A stretch of DNA of 23,234 nt. Origin: Deinococcus radiotolerans. Lineage in GTDB: Bacteria > Deinococcota > Deinococci > Deinococcales > Deinococcaceae. Below, piece by piece: positions 15,576 through 22,729 of the stretch. The stretch is from positions 1-23,234 of the forward strand of contig NZ_BMPE01000034.1 in NCBI RefSeq assembly GCF_014647435.1. Direction: 5' to 3'. The notes under the pieces were generated by a model that was given only the letters and a program-made list of their open reading frames with translations, did not search any database and was not told where the DNA came from. The first letter of the stretch is position 1; every line of letters begins with the position of its first letter. Both the position numbers and the translations under genes were made by a program.

Positions 15576-15801
15576 GCCGCGCAGGGAAAGCCGGAACGGC
15601 TGCCGCCAGGTTCCACCAGGGTGGTTCGAGGGGTGCCAGTCCGACCAGGAGACGCTGGTGTCCGGGCCGAAGTGCGCTGACCGGACGTCATCCGGCGCGC
15701 CGAATGGCCCACCAGGCACGTGACGGCACGGACCTGCGCGGGGGCCGTGCCGCCTGCGCTCCGCCTGGACTTGACCAGCCAGAACACGCTGGCTCCGTCC
15801 A

Positions 15802-15835
15802 TGTCACCCGTCCGTCATGGTGAGGGCGGCAGGCT
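15802..15835 (+). promoter_or_regulatory. GTCA box F and -10
   Basis: TGTCAC (15802-15807)-N5-CGTCAT (15813-15818)-N11-CAGGCT (15830-15835). The -10 departs from TANNNT at the first base but keeps the A at position 2 and T at position 6. The ATG at 15843 follows after 7 bases, so the message should be leaderless. The placement fixes the start of the downstream gene. Confidence 0.75.
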
Positions 15836-15842
15836 GCGTGAT

Positions 15843-16511
15843 ATGCCCACCGTCCCACTTCGCGCCGGACTCGCGCTGGCCCTCACCGTCCTCCTGAACC
15901 CGCCCGGCGCGGCTGCGGCGACCGTAACGGTCCGTGACGGTGACCTGTACCTCAACACGCCGCAGCGTGCCATTCGTCTGACCACCTACGGCCGGAACTC
16001 CGATCCGGTGGTCTCACCAGATGGGCAGTGGGTGCTGTACCTCTCATTGCCGCAGTGGGTGGTGGGCGGCGGGTACCTGCCCACCAACGTCTGGGTGATG
16101 AACCTCCGCACGCGAGTGGCCCACCGCCTGGCCGACCAGCCGGCGCCGTCGACGCCCGAGGGACCGTACATCTGCCGCGATCTTCTCGTGTGGTCGAGCG
16201 ACAGCCGAAGTGCCGCCTGGGTGGAGTGGCGCGTCACCAGCACCCGTAATTACACCAGGCCGAGTCCGACGTTCGTGGTGACCCAGTCCGTGGACGGCGA
16301 CCGCCGGCAGGAGGTCCGGGTGCACTCGGCGTCAGCAACCCTGGGCTGGCGCGACGAGGATCTCTTCATACAGCTCTGGTCCTCGGTCACACCTGACCGC
16401 CGGTGGGTCAACAACGACCTCATGATGTCGCTCCGGCCGCAGGCGAGCGCTGCCGGTGACCGCGTCAGACTCAATGTCCAGACCGGCGCTCTCACGGTCG
16501 TGTCCCGCTGA
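15843..16511 (+). CDS. Exported PD40/TolB-like beta-propeller-repeat protein
   Basis: The 222-residue product starts with a Sec signal peptide (about 1-25: LRAGLALALTVLLNPPGAAAA). The segment RLTTYGRNSDPVVSPDGQWV matches the PD40/WD40-like repeat of TolB-type propellers (DP-x-x-SPDG-x-x-hydrophobic), and a weaker copy follows near DLLVWSSDSRSAAWVEW. The length allows only a few blades, so it is either a partial propeller or an oligomer. It probably acts in the periplasm or outside the cell; no enzyme motif is visible. The ATG at 15843 was chosen because the -10 of box F ends 7 bases upstream; the frame is open from 15720 but that part has no signal-like or protein-like character. The gene converges on the serine hydrolase gene. 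Confidence 0.8.
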   Translation: MPTVPLRAGLALALTVLLNPPGAAAATVTVRDGDLYLNTPQRAIRLTTYGRNSDPVVSPDGQWVLYLSLPQWVVGGGYLPTNVWVMNLRTRVAHRLADQPAPSTPEGPYICRDLLVWSSDSRSAAWVEWRVTSTRNYTRPSPTFVVTQSVDGDRRQEVRVHSASATLGWRDEDLFIQLWSSVTPDRRWVNNDLMMSLRPQASAAGDRVRLNVQTGALTVVSR

Positions 16512-16512
16512 T

Positions 16513-16587
16513 CCAGACCTGCCGGGCTCCCGGCTGCGCAGGGCGCGAATGCCCTGGTCGCCACGGACGACAGGGCAGGCGGTCTGG
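16513..16587. terminator. Possible bidirectional stem-loop between convergent genes
   Basis: The 81-bp gap between two convergent genes can fold: CCAGACC near 16513 pairs with GGTCTGG ending at 16587, extended by CCTGCC/GGCAGG, with smaller hairpins inside (GCCGGG-CT-CCCGGC and AGGGC-N6-GCCCT). No T-run is present, so intrinsic termination is uncertain. Confidence 0.35.
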
Positions 16588-16592
16588 GGTGC

Positions 16593-17648
16593 TCAGGAGG
16601 TCAGCAGGTCGTGCAGGTCCCAGGTGACGCGGGCCGCGCCGCCACTGACGTTGCTGAGCACCACGACGTGAACGCCGAGCAGAGGATAGTCAGCGGCGCG
16701 GGCGCTGACGCCCTCCTCCTCCCCGGTCAGCCCCACCCGGGTTACCTGCCCCTGCAGGTCCAGGGAGCAGGTCAGGCCGTGACCGACCCGCGTGGCCTGA
16801 CCGCGGAGCGTGCCGGCACCGGCAACGGACCGTTCACCGTTCAGGAGCTGGGCGCTGAGGGGCGCGCTCAGCAGCTGCCCGCCGCGCAGGGCGTGCAGAA
16901 ACCGGTCGAGATCCGCAGCCGCGCTCGTCACGCCGCCGTCCGCTGCAGGGGCCGGCGTAACGAGGTACGTGTTGCGGCGCCACCGGCCGTCCGGTTCGGA
17001 GGGTGGAACGTAACCCTGCGCGGTGTCTGGCACGACATCGTCGGTGTGATCGAACCCTGTCGCCGTCATGCCGGCGCGGCCGAAGACGAGGTCCTGCACG
17101 GTCTCTTCATAGGGCCGCCCGAGGATGTCTTCCAGGATCAGGCCCAGCAGGATGAAGCTGGCGTTGCTGTACCGGAAGTGCTCCCCCACGCCCGCCAGCG
17201 GGGCCTTGTGCGCGAACAGCGGCAGATAGTCGCGGTTGGTCCTGAGGGCGAACACGTCATGCTGGGCGCGCAGGCGCTGCCATTCCTCCGGCCAGTTCAG
17301 GCTCTCCTCGAACCAGTCCGCGAGGCCGGCCGTCATGGTGAGCAGGTGGCGGACCGTCACGGCCGGTGGAATCCGTGTGCCGCTCAGGTCCAGCACGTCG
17401 TGGGCGGGCGTGTCCAGCATGAGCCGTCCCGTTTCAATCAGATGCCACACGGCGACGGCCGTGAACGCCTTGCCGATCGACGCGACGCGGAAGCGGGTGC
17501 CTGGCGTGTGGCGGACGTTCCAGGTGCGGTCAGCCAGTCCGTAGGCGCGGGCCAGGGGCGGCCCGTCCTGGCTGGTGATGAGGACCGTGCCGTGAAAATC
17601 GCCGTCGTGGTCCAGCTGGTCAAGGTACGCGTGAAGGTCATGGACCAT
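16593..17648 (-). CDS. Serine hydrolase, class C beta-lactamase / esterase-like
   Basis: The 351-residue product belongs to the penicillin-binding-protein-fold serine hydrolases. It has the SxxK motif SIGK (57-60, inside RVASIGKAFTAVAV), the YxN motif YSN (160-162, RYSNASF) and a late GHGLTCS segment at the place of the third motif. Members include AmpC-type lactamases, D-aminopeptidases and esterases; the substrate cannot be told from sequence. I see no signal peptide, so it may be cytoplasmic, unlike most proteins of this cluster. The gene follows the DUF4352-like gene by 30 bases on the same strand and probably shares its GTCA-box promoter. The ATG at 17648 is used although the strongest ribosome site (AGGAGGTG) lies about 25 bases upstream, so the start is less secure. 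Confidence 0.85.
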   Translation of the reverse strand: MVHDLHAYLDQLDHDGDFHGTVLITSQDGPPLARAYGLADRTWNVRHTPGTRFRVASIGKAFTAVAVWHLIETGRLMLDTPAHDVLDLSGTRIPPAVTVRHLLTMTAGLADWFEESLNWPEEWQRLRAQHDVFALRTNRDYLPLFAHKAPLAGVGEHFRYSNASFILLGLILEDILGRPYEETVQDLVFGRAGMTATGFDHTDDVVPDTAQGYVPPSEPDGRWRRNTYLVTPAPAADGGVTSAAADLDRFLHALRGGQLLSAPLSAQLLNGERSVAGAGTLRGQATRVGHGLTCSLDLQGQVTRVGLTGEEEGVSARAADYPLLGVHVVVLSNVSGGAARVTWDLHDLLTS

Positions 17649-17678
17649 GGTCGTTCTGCGGGGCGCAGACTCACCTCC

Positions 17679-18683
17679 TTAGTTCAGGGTGCTGAGGTCA
17701 AAGTGCAGGGTGTGGGCCCGGCCTTCCTGGAAGGTCACCGCCTGCAGGGGACTGCGGCTGGGCACCTCGAACACGTACCGCGCGCGGTAATCCGCCGAGG
17801 GCGCCACCTGCAGGTTCGGGCCGCCCTCGCTGCGGGCCTTGAGGACCGTGACGGCCGGCAGGCGCTCCCCGTCAGCGTCCAGGATTTCCGCGGTGAGGGT
17901 GTTGCGACCCAGGTAACTGTCGGCGGGCGCCATGTTGTTCAGCAGGACCGTCGCCACGACGTAGCGGTACCCACTGCGGGGCGCGCGGCCGTCCAGGACC
18001 TCGTCGCTGAACGCGACCGTCTCGAGCGTCAGGTCGAAGCGCTCCAGGGGGTACTTGCGGTTCGGGAGGGCTGGAACGGCACTCAGGGCGCTCGCGCCAC
18101 TCGGGTCGGCCGGGTCAGCGTACGGAGGGGTGAGCCGCGCGGTGACCTGACGCAGGTCGTACCGCAGGACGCCCGTGCCGGTCTCGCGTTCCACGATCAG
18201 TTTCGGTACCGGCCCGCGGGCGGGGACGACAATGACCGTCACGAAGTCCAGCGCCTGGGACGGCTTGAGTTGCAGCGAAGCCGATTCGCGCGTGCCGGCG
18301 CGCCCCACGCTCCTGAGGGCGGGGCGGTTCGTGTTGCCCGCATCGACCGCGGTGATGGTCAGCGACTGGGCGTTGAAGAAGGCGTCTTTCTTCTGCGGGT
18401 TCGCCACCCGGAACGTCAGGACCAGCAGCTTCTGATCGGCCTGGGGGGTCACGACCTCGGTGCCGATGATCACCCGGGACACACTGAATTCCGCCTTGAG
18501 CAGCGTGAAGTTCAGAGGGGCGCTGCGGCCGATCGTGTAGGGCTTGCCGGGCACGGCCGCGACGCCCGCCAGCGGCACGGTCCCCTGGAGGACCGGTGTC
18601 TGCGCTGCGGCCACACAGCCGGCTGGACCGAACGGAAGGAGAAGGGCGAGGGAGAGGAGGGTCAGGCGGGAAGCAGTCGTCAT
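17679..18683 (-). CDS. Exported DUF4352-like two-domain protein
   Basis: The 334-residue product has a signal peptide (about 1-27, cleavage near VAAA-Q; the PAGC segment lacks the Leu expected of a lipobox). Two similar beta-sandwich domains follow. The first, about 55-165, includes FSVSRVIIGTEVV, KLLVLTFRVANPQKKDAFF, and SLQLKPSQALDFVTVIVVP. The second, about 210-330, includes FDLTLETVAFSDEV, RYVVATVLLNNMAP and YRARYVFEVP. This pattern of long strands with a conserved N after a xVxVxVxN strand fits DUF4352-type Ig-like domains, which occur in exported proteins of unknown function. The start is fixed by box C: TAAGGT ends 6 bases before the ATG, so the message is leaderless. The serine hydrolase gene follows in the same transcript. 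Confidence 0.82.
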   Translation of the reverse strand: MTTASRLTLLSLALLLPFGPAGCVAAAQTPVLQGTVPLAGVAAVPGKPYTIGRSAPLNFTLLKAEFSVSRVIIGTEVVTPQADQKLLVLTFRVANPQKKDAFFNAQSLTITAVDAGNTNRPALRSVGRAGTRESASLQLKPSQALDFVTVIVVPARGPVPKLIVERETGTGVLRYDLRQVTARLTPPYADPADPSGASALSAVPALPNRKYPLERFDLTLETVAFSDEVLDGRAPRSGYRYVVATVLLNNMAPADSYLGRNTLTAEILDADGERLPAVTVLKARSEGGPNLQVAPSADYRARYVFEVPSRSPLQAVTFQEGRAHTLHFDLSTLN

Positions 18684-18689
18684 GGGGCA

Positions 18690-18723
18690 ACCTTATGAAG
18701 GGGGGGATGACATCGCAGTGACG
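18690..18723 (-). promoter_or_regulatory. GTCA box C and -10
   Basis: On the minus strand: CGTCAC (18718-18723)-N5-TGTCAT (18707-18712)-N11-TAAGGT (18690-18695). The -10 ends 6 bases before the ATG at 18683. The whole element fits in the 56-bp gap after the preceding gene, so this gene pair has its own promoter despite lying behind another gene on the same strand. The N11 spacer is unusually C-rich. Confidence 0.85.
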
Positions 18724-18739
18724 CCGGACGAGAGGACGT

Positions 18740-19672
18740 TCAGGGACGCTGCATCGTCACGGTGCCGCTGCCCAGCGGCTGGTCGGCGTCATCCACCGCC
18801 CGGAACGTGCCCCTGAACTGATCGCCGGTGAACGTGCCCGTGACGTGGAAGGTCACGGTGCCGTCCCCAGCATCGACGCCGAGCATAAAGGCGCCCGAGC
18901 GTGGTCCGAGCACCCACGCCACCCGCTCCGGACCCACGAATCCGCTGCCTGAGAGGGACGTCTCCCCATCGTCATAGAGGTCCAGCGTGAGGGTCACGCG
19001 CTGACCGGGAATGTCGAGCGTGGCGGTCCAGCGGCCCGTGGCCGACCACACCGCAGGCCTGACCGGCGCTGCTGCGGGCGCCGGGGCGGCGCGACCTGGC
19101 GTCACCGGGCCGTCCGCGGCCAAGGACGGCGCGCTGGCCTGAGCCCACGCGGCCTGATCCGCCGCTGCGGTCGCCTGCGCGGCCGCGCGCGACACGTAGG
19201 TCCGCCGGGTTCCGTCCACATTCACGGTCAGCTGGGCGTCCTGCACGGCGATCGTGGCCCGGTACGGCGGCGCGGTGCGCGGTTCCGTGTCGCCCTGGGA
19301 CCGCTTGCACCCTGAATTCAGGGACTGCGGCGAGAGCCCGCTGATCCGGCGGCCCTGTGCTGGCGTGAACGTCACCTGATCGCCGGAACGCTGATACCGG
19401 CCGGATTCCGTGGTCACGGTCAGGGTGCCGCAGGTGATGACGTACGCGCCGAAGTAACCAGGGACGTACGTGAAGTCAATGTCCGTCAGGGTGTACTGCC
19501 CGTCCGGGCGCAGCGTCAGGCGGGTGGTGTCCGCCTGCGCGCCACTGTAGGCACTCTCGTACACCGCGGCGGGGTAGGCGAAGCCGGACAGCCACTCGCC
19601 GGTCAGCGTGGGGGCCGTGGCGGCAGCGGCGGGCGTGAACAGCATCACAGTCAGGGTGAACAGGCGAAGCAT
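18740..19672 (-). CDS. Secreted two-cysteine-domain protein
   Basis: The 310-residue product has a signal peptide (about 1-19: LRLFTLTVMLFTPAAAA). Residues about 23-145 are paralogous to the N-terminal domain of the protein at 12388-13209: GEWLSGFAYP, RPDGQYTLTD, VITC, GDQVTFTP and a second Cys (NSGCKRS), probably a disulfide-bonded beta-rich fold. An Ala/Pro-rich linker (about 185-215, partly APAPAAAP) leads to a second beta-rich domain (about 220-310: ATGRWTATLDIPGQRVTLTLD, FHVTGTFTGDQFRGTF) resembling small secreted barrel domains. No catalytic motif is visible. The ATG at 19672 is fixed by GAGGAGG 4 bases upstream. Transcription is predicted from box D, leaving a leader of about 150 bases, unlike most other members of the regulon. 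Confidence 0.83.
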   Translation of the reverse strand: MLRLFTLTVMLFTPAAAATAPTLTGEWLSGFAYPAAVYESAYSGAQADTTRLTLRPDGQYTLTDIDFTYVPGYFGAYVITCGTLTVTTESGRYQRSGDQVTFTPAQGRRISGLSPQSLNSGCKRSQGDTEPRTAPPYRATIAVQDAQLTVNVDGTRRTYVSRAAAQATAAADQAAWAQASAPSLAADGPVTPGRAAPAPAAAPVRPAVWSATGRWTATLDIPGQRVTLTLDLYDDGETSLSGSGFVGPERVAWVLGPRSGAFMLGVDAGDGTVTFHVTGTFTGDQFRGTFRAVDDADQPLGSGTVTMQRP

Positions 19673-19831
19673 TGGGCCTCCTCGGGCAGGTGCAGGCGGC
19701 TGAGGGAGCCGCGGGACGTCAGGGGTGACCGCCGCGCCGGAAGCGGCCCGGATCATCTGGCGAACGGCGAGGGCCGCCCGCGCGGGTCGCTTGCCGGGGT
19801 GGGGCGCAGTCCGGTAGGGAGGACCACCGTC

Positions 19832-19865
19832 ACGCTAGGCAGGGGACCGTGACGTCCGGATGACA
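19832..19865 (-). promoter_or_regulatory. GTCA box D and -10
   Basis: On the minus strand: TGTCAT (19860-19865)-N5-CGTCAC (19849-19854)-N11-TAGCGT (19832-19837). The predicted transcript runs into the gene starting at 19672 with a long leader. The element is back-to-back with box E, 27 bp away, forming a divergent promoter pair. Confidence 0.8.
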
Positions 19866-19892
19866 GGCCCGCGGACGATCCCCGCCCACCGG

Positions 19893-19926
19893 TGTCATTC
19901 AGCAGTCACGGCCATCCCGCAAGACT
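19893..19926 (+). promoter_or_regulatory. GTCA box E and -10
   Basis: TGTCAT (19893-19898)-N5-AGTCAC (19904-19909)-N11-AAGACT (19921-19926). The repeats and spacings are exact, but the -10 has A instead of T at the first position, so this may be the weakest promoter of the set. The leader to the ATG at 20046 would be about 110 bases. Confidence 0.65.
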
Positions 19927-20045
19927 CGTGACGGCCGTGACATGCGAATCCATCCCCCTGCCCCATCAACCCGAGACACCTCGATTCTTCCTGCCTGGAG
20001 CGCGCGTCCAGCGCGGCCCATGGACGCACCACCCGGAGGCCCACC

Positions 20046-20636
20046 ATGACCCTCAACCCAGATCAAATGCTGGTCCCCACCGCCTTCGTCACCGCACACG
20101 TCATGTTCAGGCGGCAGCAGCTGGAGGACAACGAAGGGGACTACGACGCGGTGATGGACTCCCGGCACGACCTGCGCGTGTGGAGCGACAGCCCCTGGCC
20201 GGAAGACGGCTTTACCCGGGAAGAGAATGCCGCTGACCTCAGCATGCACATGGGCGAGCATGACCGCGACGAGGGCTACGGCTTCAGCATCTTCCGCACG
20301 GACAACCGGCAGTTCCTCGGCTCGCTGTACTTTCATCCGGTCGCCCCGTTCCGCGATCACTACGCGCCGTCCCCTCACGCGGACGCCCGGCTCAGGCCGC
20401 TCGACGTCCGCGTGGAGTACTGGCTGCGCCGCGGAACCGACGCCGCCCTGCACCAGGACGTCCTGCAGGGGGTCCAGACGTGGCTCAAGCGCGACTGGTG
20501 GTTCCAGGGCGTGACCTTCGGCTCCCGGCGGAACATGCATGAGCAGCGCCGGAGATACGAGGCCGCGGGCCTGACCGAACTCACCCAACTGGTGGCCAGG
20601 GACGGCGAGCGCCGATTTCACTTCCACGTGTCGTAA
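20046..20636 (+). CDS. GNAT-like N-acetyltransferase family protein
   Basis: The 196-residue product has no signal peptide. Its layout resembles a group of GNAT-fold proteins with the order LEDNEGDYDAV, VWSDSPWPEDGFTREENAADL (acceptor-side helices), FSIFRTDNRQFLGSLYFHP (central strands), VRVEYWLRR, and a C-terminal WLKRDWWFQGVTFGS...RRYEAAGL unit. GNAT enzymes transfer the acetyl group of acetyl-CoA to amines. The glycine-rich acetyl-CoA loop (Q/RxxGxG/A) is not clear, so activity is uncertain. The ATG at 20046 is fixed by GGAGG 6 bases upstream. Box E lies about 120 bases before it, in a divergent pair with box D. A shared control with the secreted protein next door is inferred. Confidence 0.65.
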   Translation: MTLNPDQMLVPTAFVTAHVMFRRQQLEDNEGDYDAVMDSRHDLRVWSDSPWPEDGFTREENAADLSMHMGEHDRDEGYGFSIFRTDNRQFLGSLYFHPVAPFRDHYAPSPHADARLRPLDVRVEYWLRRGTDAALHQDVLQGVQTWLKRDWWFQGVTFGSRRNMHEQRRRYEAAGLTELTQLVARDGERRFHFHVS

Positions 20637-20990
20637 CGGCGCCGGACCAGATTCCGCAGGCGCAGCGCCGGACCCACCACCCGCGAGATCGGGGGGCGAG
20701 ACGCAGCGGTCCGCCAGCGGCCACAGACGGCCGCTCCGGTGGACTGCCGTGCAGGTGTGCTGCGGGGGAAGGTCAGCGTCTGCAGGACCGTGGAGATCAG
20801 GCAGCCCTGAAGACCGTGGTGGTGGACCGCAGGTGGGAACACCGGACCTCGGTCCGCCCATGACAGGCAGCGCGCCCGTCCTTCAAGGGCTCAGCGAGCG
20901 CGAAGACCGCGCACACGCCCTGACGGTCAGCCCGCCGCGTTCCTCACCGTCATGACCGTCATTCCCCTACGGCCCCCAGGACACCTGGAC
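20637..20990. other. Gene-free intergenic stretch
   Basis: No open frame with coding character is seen. An imperfect inverted repeat of GGCGCCGG and GCGCCGG lies shortly after the stop of the GNAT-like gene and could act as a transcript end. The 77-residue gene's promoter box starts right after this stretch. Confidence 0.5.
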
Positions 20991-21024
20991 CGTCACCGGC
21001 CTGTCACGATGCGGCACGTACGGT
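20991..21024 (+). promoter_or_regulatory. GTCA box G and -10
   Basis: CGTCAC (20991-20996)-N5-TGTCAC (21002-21007)-N11-TACGGT (21019-21024). The -10 ends 6 bases before the ATG at 21031, so the message is predicted to be leaderless. This element is the main reason for accepting the short gene behind it. Confidence 0.85.
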
Positions 21025-21030
21025 CACGGC

Positions 21031-21264
21031 ATGTTGATGCATGACACGGCCCTGTGGGCCATGGCCAAGTACCTGGCTGAGGTTGATTTCCGCGTGCGCT
21101 GCCAGTCCGGGGAAGATCCTCCTGCGGCGTGGGCAGGCACGTCGCAGCGGTTGAGCGAGATGCTGGACGCCACCGGCTACAACCTGTCCTTTTTCGCCCC
21201 GGAAGTGACCGCCATGAAACGCGCGCTGCTTAGACCCGCCCGCGCTGCGGAACGGGCCCTCTGA
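21031..21264 (+). CDS. 77-residue protein with GTCA-box leaderless promoter
   Basis: I do not recognise the family. The product is mostly helical (ALWAMAKYLAEVDFRVRCQ, then AWAGTSQRLSEMLDATGYNLSFF), with a basic C-terminal tail (MKRALLRPARAAERAL). There is no signal peptide or membrane segment. It is accepted as a gene because the start codon sits exactly 6 bases after the -10 of box G, the same arrangement as in the DUF4352-like gene. It lies between the GNAT-like gene and the secreted hydrolase gene, each with its own box. A small regulator or partner protein is possible, but nothing in the sequence decides this. Confidence 0.7.
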   Translation: MLMHDTALWAMAKYLAEVDFRVRCQSGEDPPAAWAGTSQRLSEMLDATGYNLSFFAPEVTAMKRALLRPARAAERAL

Positions 21265-21372
21265 CCCCATCAGAGCAGGCGTGCGCAGGTGGGGCGCTCG
21301 GCTCAGCATGGTCCACCATTCCGCTTCTCGACCGACTCCGATCTACTCTGTCGCCCTGCCGTGCCACCGAGG

Positions 21373-21406
21373 TGTCACCGGGGTGTCACGGTCCGCCGCC
21401 TACCGT
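21373..21406 (+). promoter_or_regulatory. GTCA box B and -10
   Basis: TGTCAC (21373-21378)-N5-TGTCAC (21384-21389)-N11-TACCGT (21401-21406). Both repeats and the -10 are identical to box A. The ATG at 21414 follows after 7 bases, so the message should be leaderless. Confidence 0.88.
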
Positions 21407-21413
21407 CGGAAAC

Positions 21414-22715
21414 ATGCGACGTTCACTCACGCTGATCTGCCTGTCCCTTGCCCTCTCCGGTCTGGCCAGCGCCGCTGATCTGGCAGGTGTGGATATCGAC
21501 CGGAACGGCATTCGGGACGATATCGACCAGTACATTGCGGAGCGGACACCCGTCCAGTCCGCTGAGCGAACGGCGGCGCAGGCGTACGCGCGGGCACTCC
21601 AGAGCGCCGTGACCGGTCAGCAGAACGCGGGCGCGCTCAGCGCACTCGTGTCGTTGCGGCAGCAGGGGGCTGACTGGTCCACCTGGGCGCGCGATCTGCG
21701 CGAACTGACCGTCAACACGGGCGCGCGACTCGACGCCTACGCCGCCGCGCTGGACCGCGCCGGCCCTCAGTTCCTCCCCCTCCAGCCTGACGGCGAGCAG
21801 GCGTGCCCGAACCGCGCCTGCACAGTGCTCGTCTTTCAGAATGGCATTCTGACGTCGGAAGACTCAGCGCTCCGGAGCCTGCTGGCCCTGCGGCAACTCC
21901 TGGGGGACACCCAGGCCGGTCGGCGGCTGCTGTACGCCCTGAACTACAACCCGACCGAAGGCGTAGGGGACTTCGTGGAAGTGTTCCGCCAGAAATTCGG
22001 CGAGCATGACCGCGGCGCGGCCGCCTTCGCCGGAACGCTGGGAGCGCCCGACGCCCTCACCGGCGTCCTGGCCACCCTGCTGCAGGCGAAACTCCGCGCC
22101 ACCACCTCGGCTGCGCCGACCACCCTGGGAGGCTGGGTGTCCGCCCTGACGCAGCCCCGCCGGACCCTCACCGCTGCTGCGCCCCTGCCCACGCCCGCTG
22201 AACTCGCGGACACCACGCGCCAATACACTGGCGCGTACCTCGATCAGGTCGTGCACGCGACGGTAGACATGAGACACCGCCTGGGCGAGACGACGTACAT
22301 GGATGACAACGCCAGAGCACTGGCCGATGGGCTGGAAGCCTACCTGCGCCGCGGCCTGCGGGTCGTGCTCGTCGCCCACAGCCAGGGCAACCTGTACGCC
22401 GACGTGGTGCAGCGGGAACTCAAGCGCCGCGGCGTGCCCCTGACCCGCTTCGCCGTGGTGGGCGTCGCCGTCCCGAACGGTGAGCCCCCGGCGGGCGGGC
22501 GGTACGTCTCCACGCAGGCGGACCTCGTGCTCGGCGCACTCCGCTTCCTCTTCCCGGTGCTGGCCGCCAATGACCGTACGGTCGCGCCCGTCCAGCCGGG
22601 CAGCGCGTTCCTCGGCCACGGCTTCGTGGACGTCTACACCCGCCCGGGTTCACCCGTCGCAGAGCGCGTGATCAGCGCGATCCGCGACACGATCACGGAC
22701 CTGTCCAGCCAGTAA
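21414..22715 (+). CDS. Secreted alpha/beta hydrolase (lipase/esterase-like)
   Basis: The 433-residue product has a Sec signal peptide (about 1-20, cleavage after GLASA). The mature N-terminus holds a calcium-loop-like DIDRNGIRDDID (27-38). The nucleophile elbow is AHSQGN (321-326, Ser323) after the strand RVVLVAHSQG, as in lipases with G/A-x-S-x-G. His402 (LGHGFVDVY) and Asp370 are plausible triad partners; this is inference. TVLVFQNGIL (137-146) is the likely first strand with the oxyanion region, and about 170 residues between it and the nucleophile form a large cap. The substrate could be a lipid or ester outside the cell. The start is fixed by box B, whose -10 ends 7 bases before the ATG; an in-frame 14-codon extension would cover the promoter and is rejected. 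Confidence 0.85.
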   Translation: MRRSLTLICLSLALSGLASAADLAGVDIDRNGIRDDIDQYIAERTPVQSAERTAAQAYARALQSAVTGQQNAGALSALVSLRQQGADWSTWARDLRELTVNTGARLDAYAAALDRAGPQFLPLQPDGEQACPNRACTVLVFQNGILTSEDSALRSLLALRQLLGDTQAGRRLLYALNYNPTEGVGDFVEVFRQKFGEHDRGAAAFAGTLGAPDALTGVLATLLQAKLRATTSAAPTTLGGWVSALTQPRRTLTAAAPLPTPAELADTTRQYTGAYLDQVVHATVDMRHRLGETTYMDDNARALADGLEAYLRRGLRVVLVAHSQGNLYADVVQRELKRRGVPLTRFAVVGVAVPNGEPPAGGRYVSTQADLVLGALRFLFPVLAANDRTVAPVQPGSAFLGHGFVDVYTRPGSPVAERVISAIRDTITDLSSQ

Positions 22716-22729
22716 CACGGCACCACCTC
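22716..22729. other. Short spacer before the transposase relic
   Basis: This gap follows the stop of the hydrolase gene. No terminator hairpin with a T-run is visible here. Confidence 0.4.

Noticed and set aside
16611..18698. 695-codon plus-strand open frame
   Set aside because: It lies antisense to the serine hydrolase and DUF4352-like genes, which have motifs, signal peptide and promoter. Long antisense frames are common in high-GC DNA.
20941..20975. Additional GTCA-type direct repeat (CGTCAT twice)
   Set aside because: The pitch is 9 bp, not 11, and no -10 lies at the required distance. It is just upstream of the true box G.
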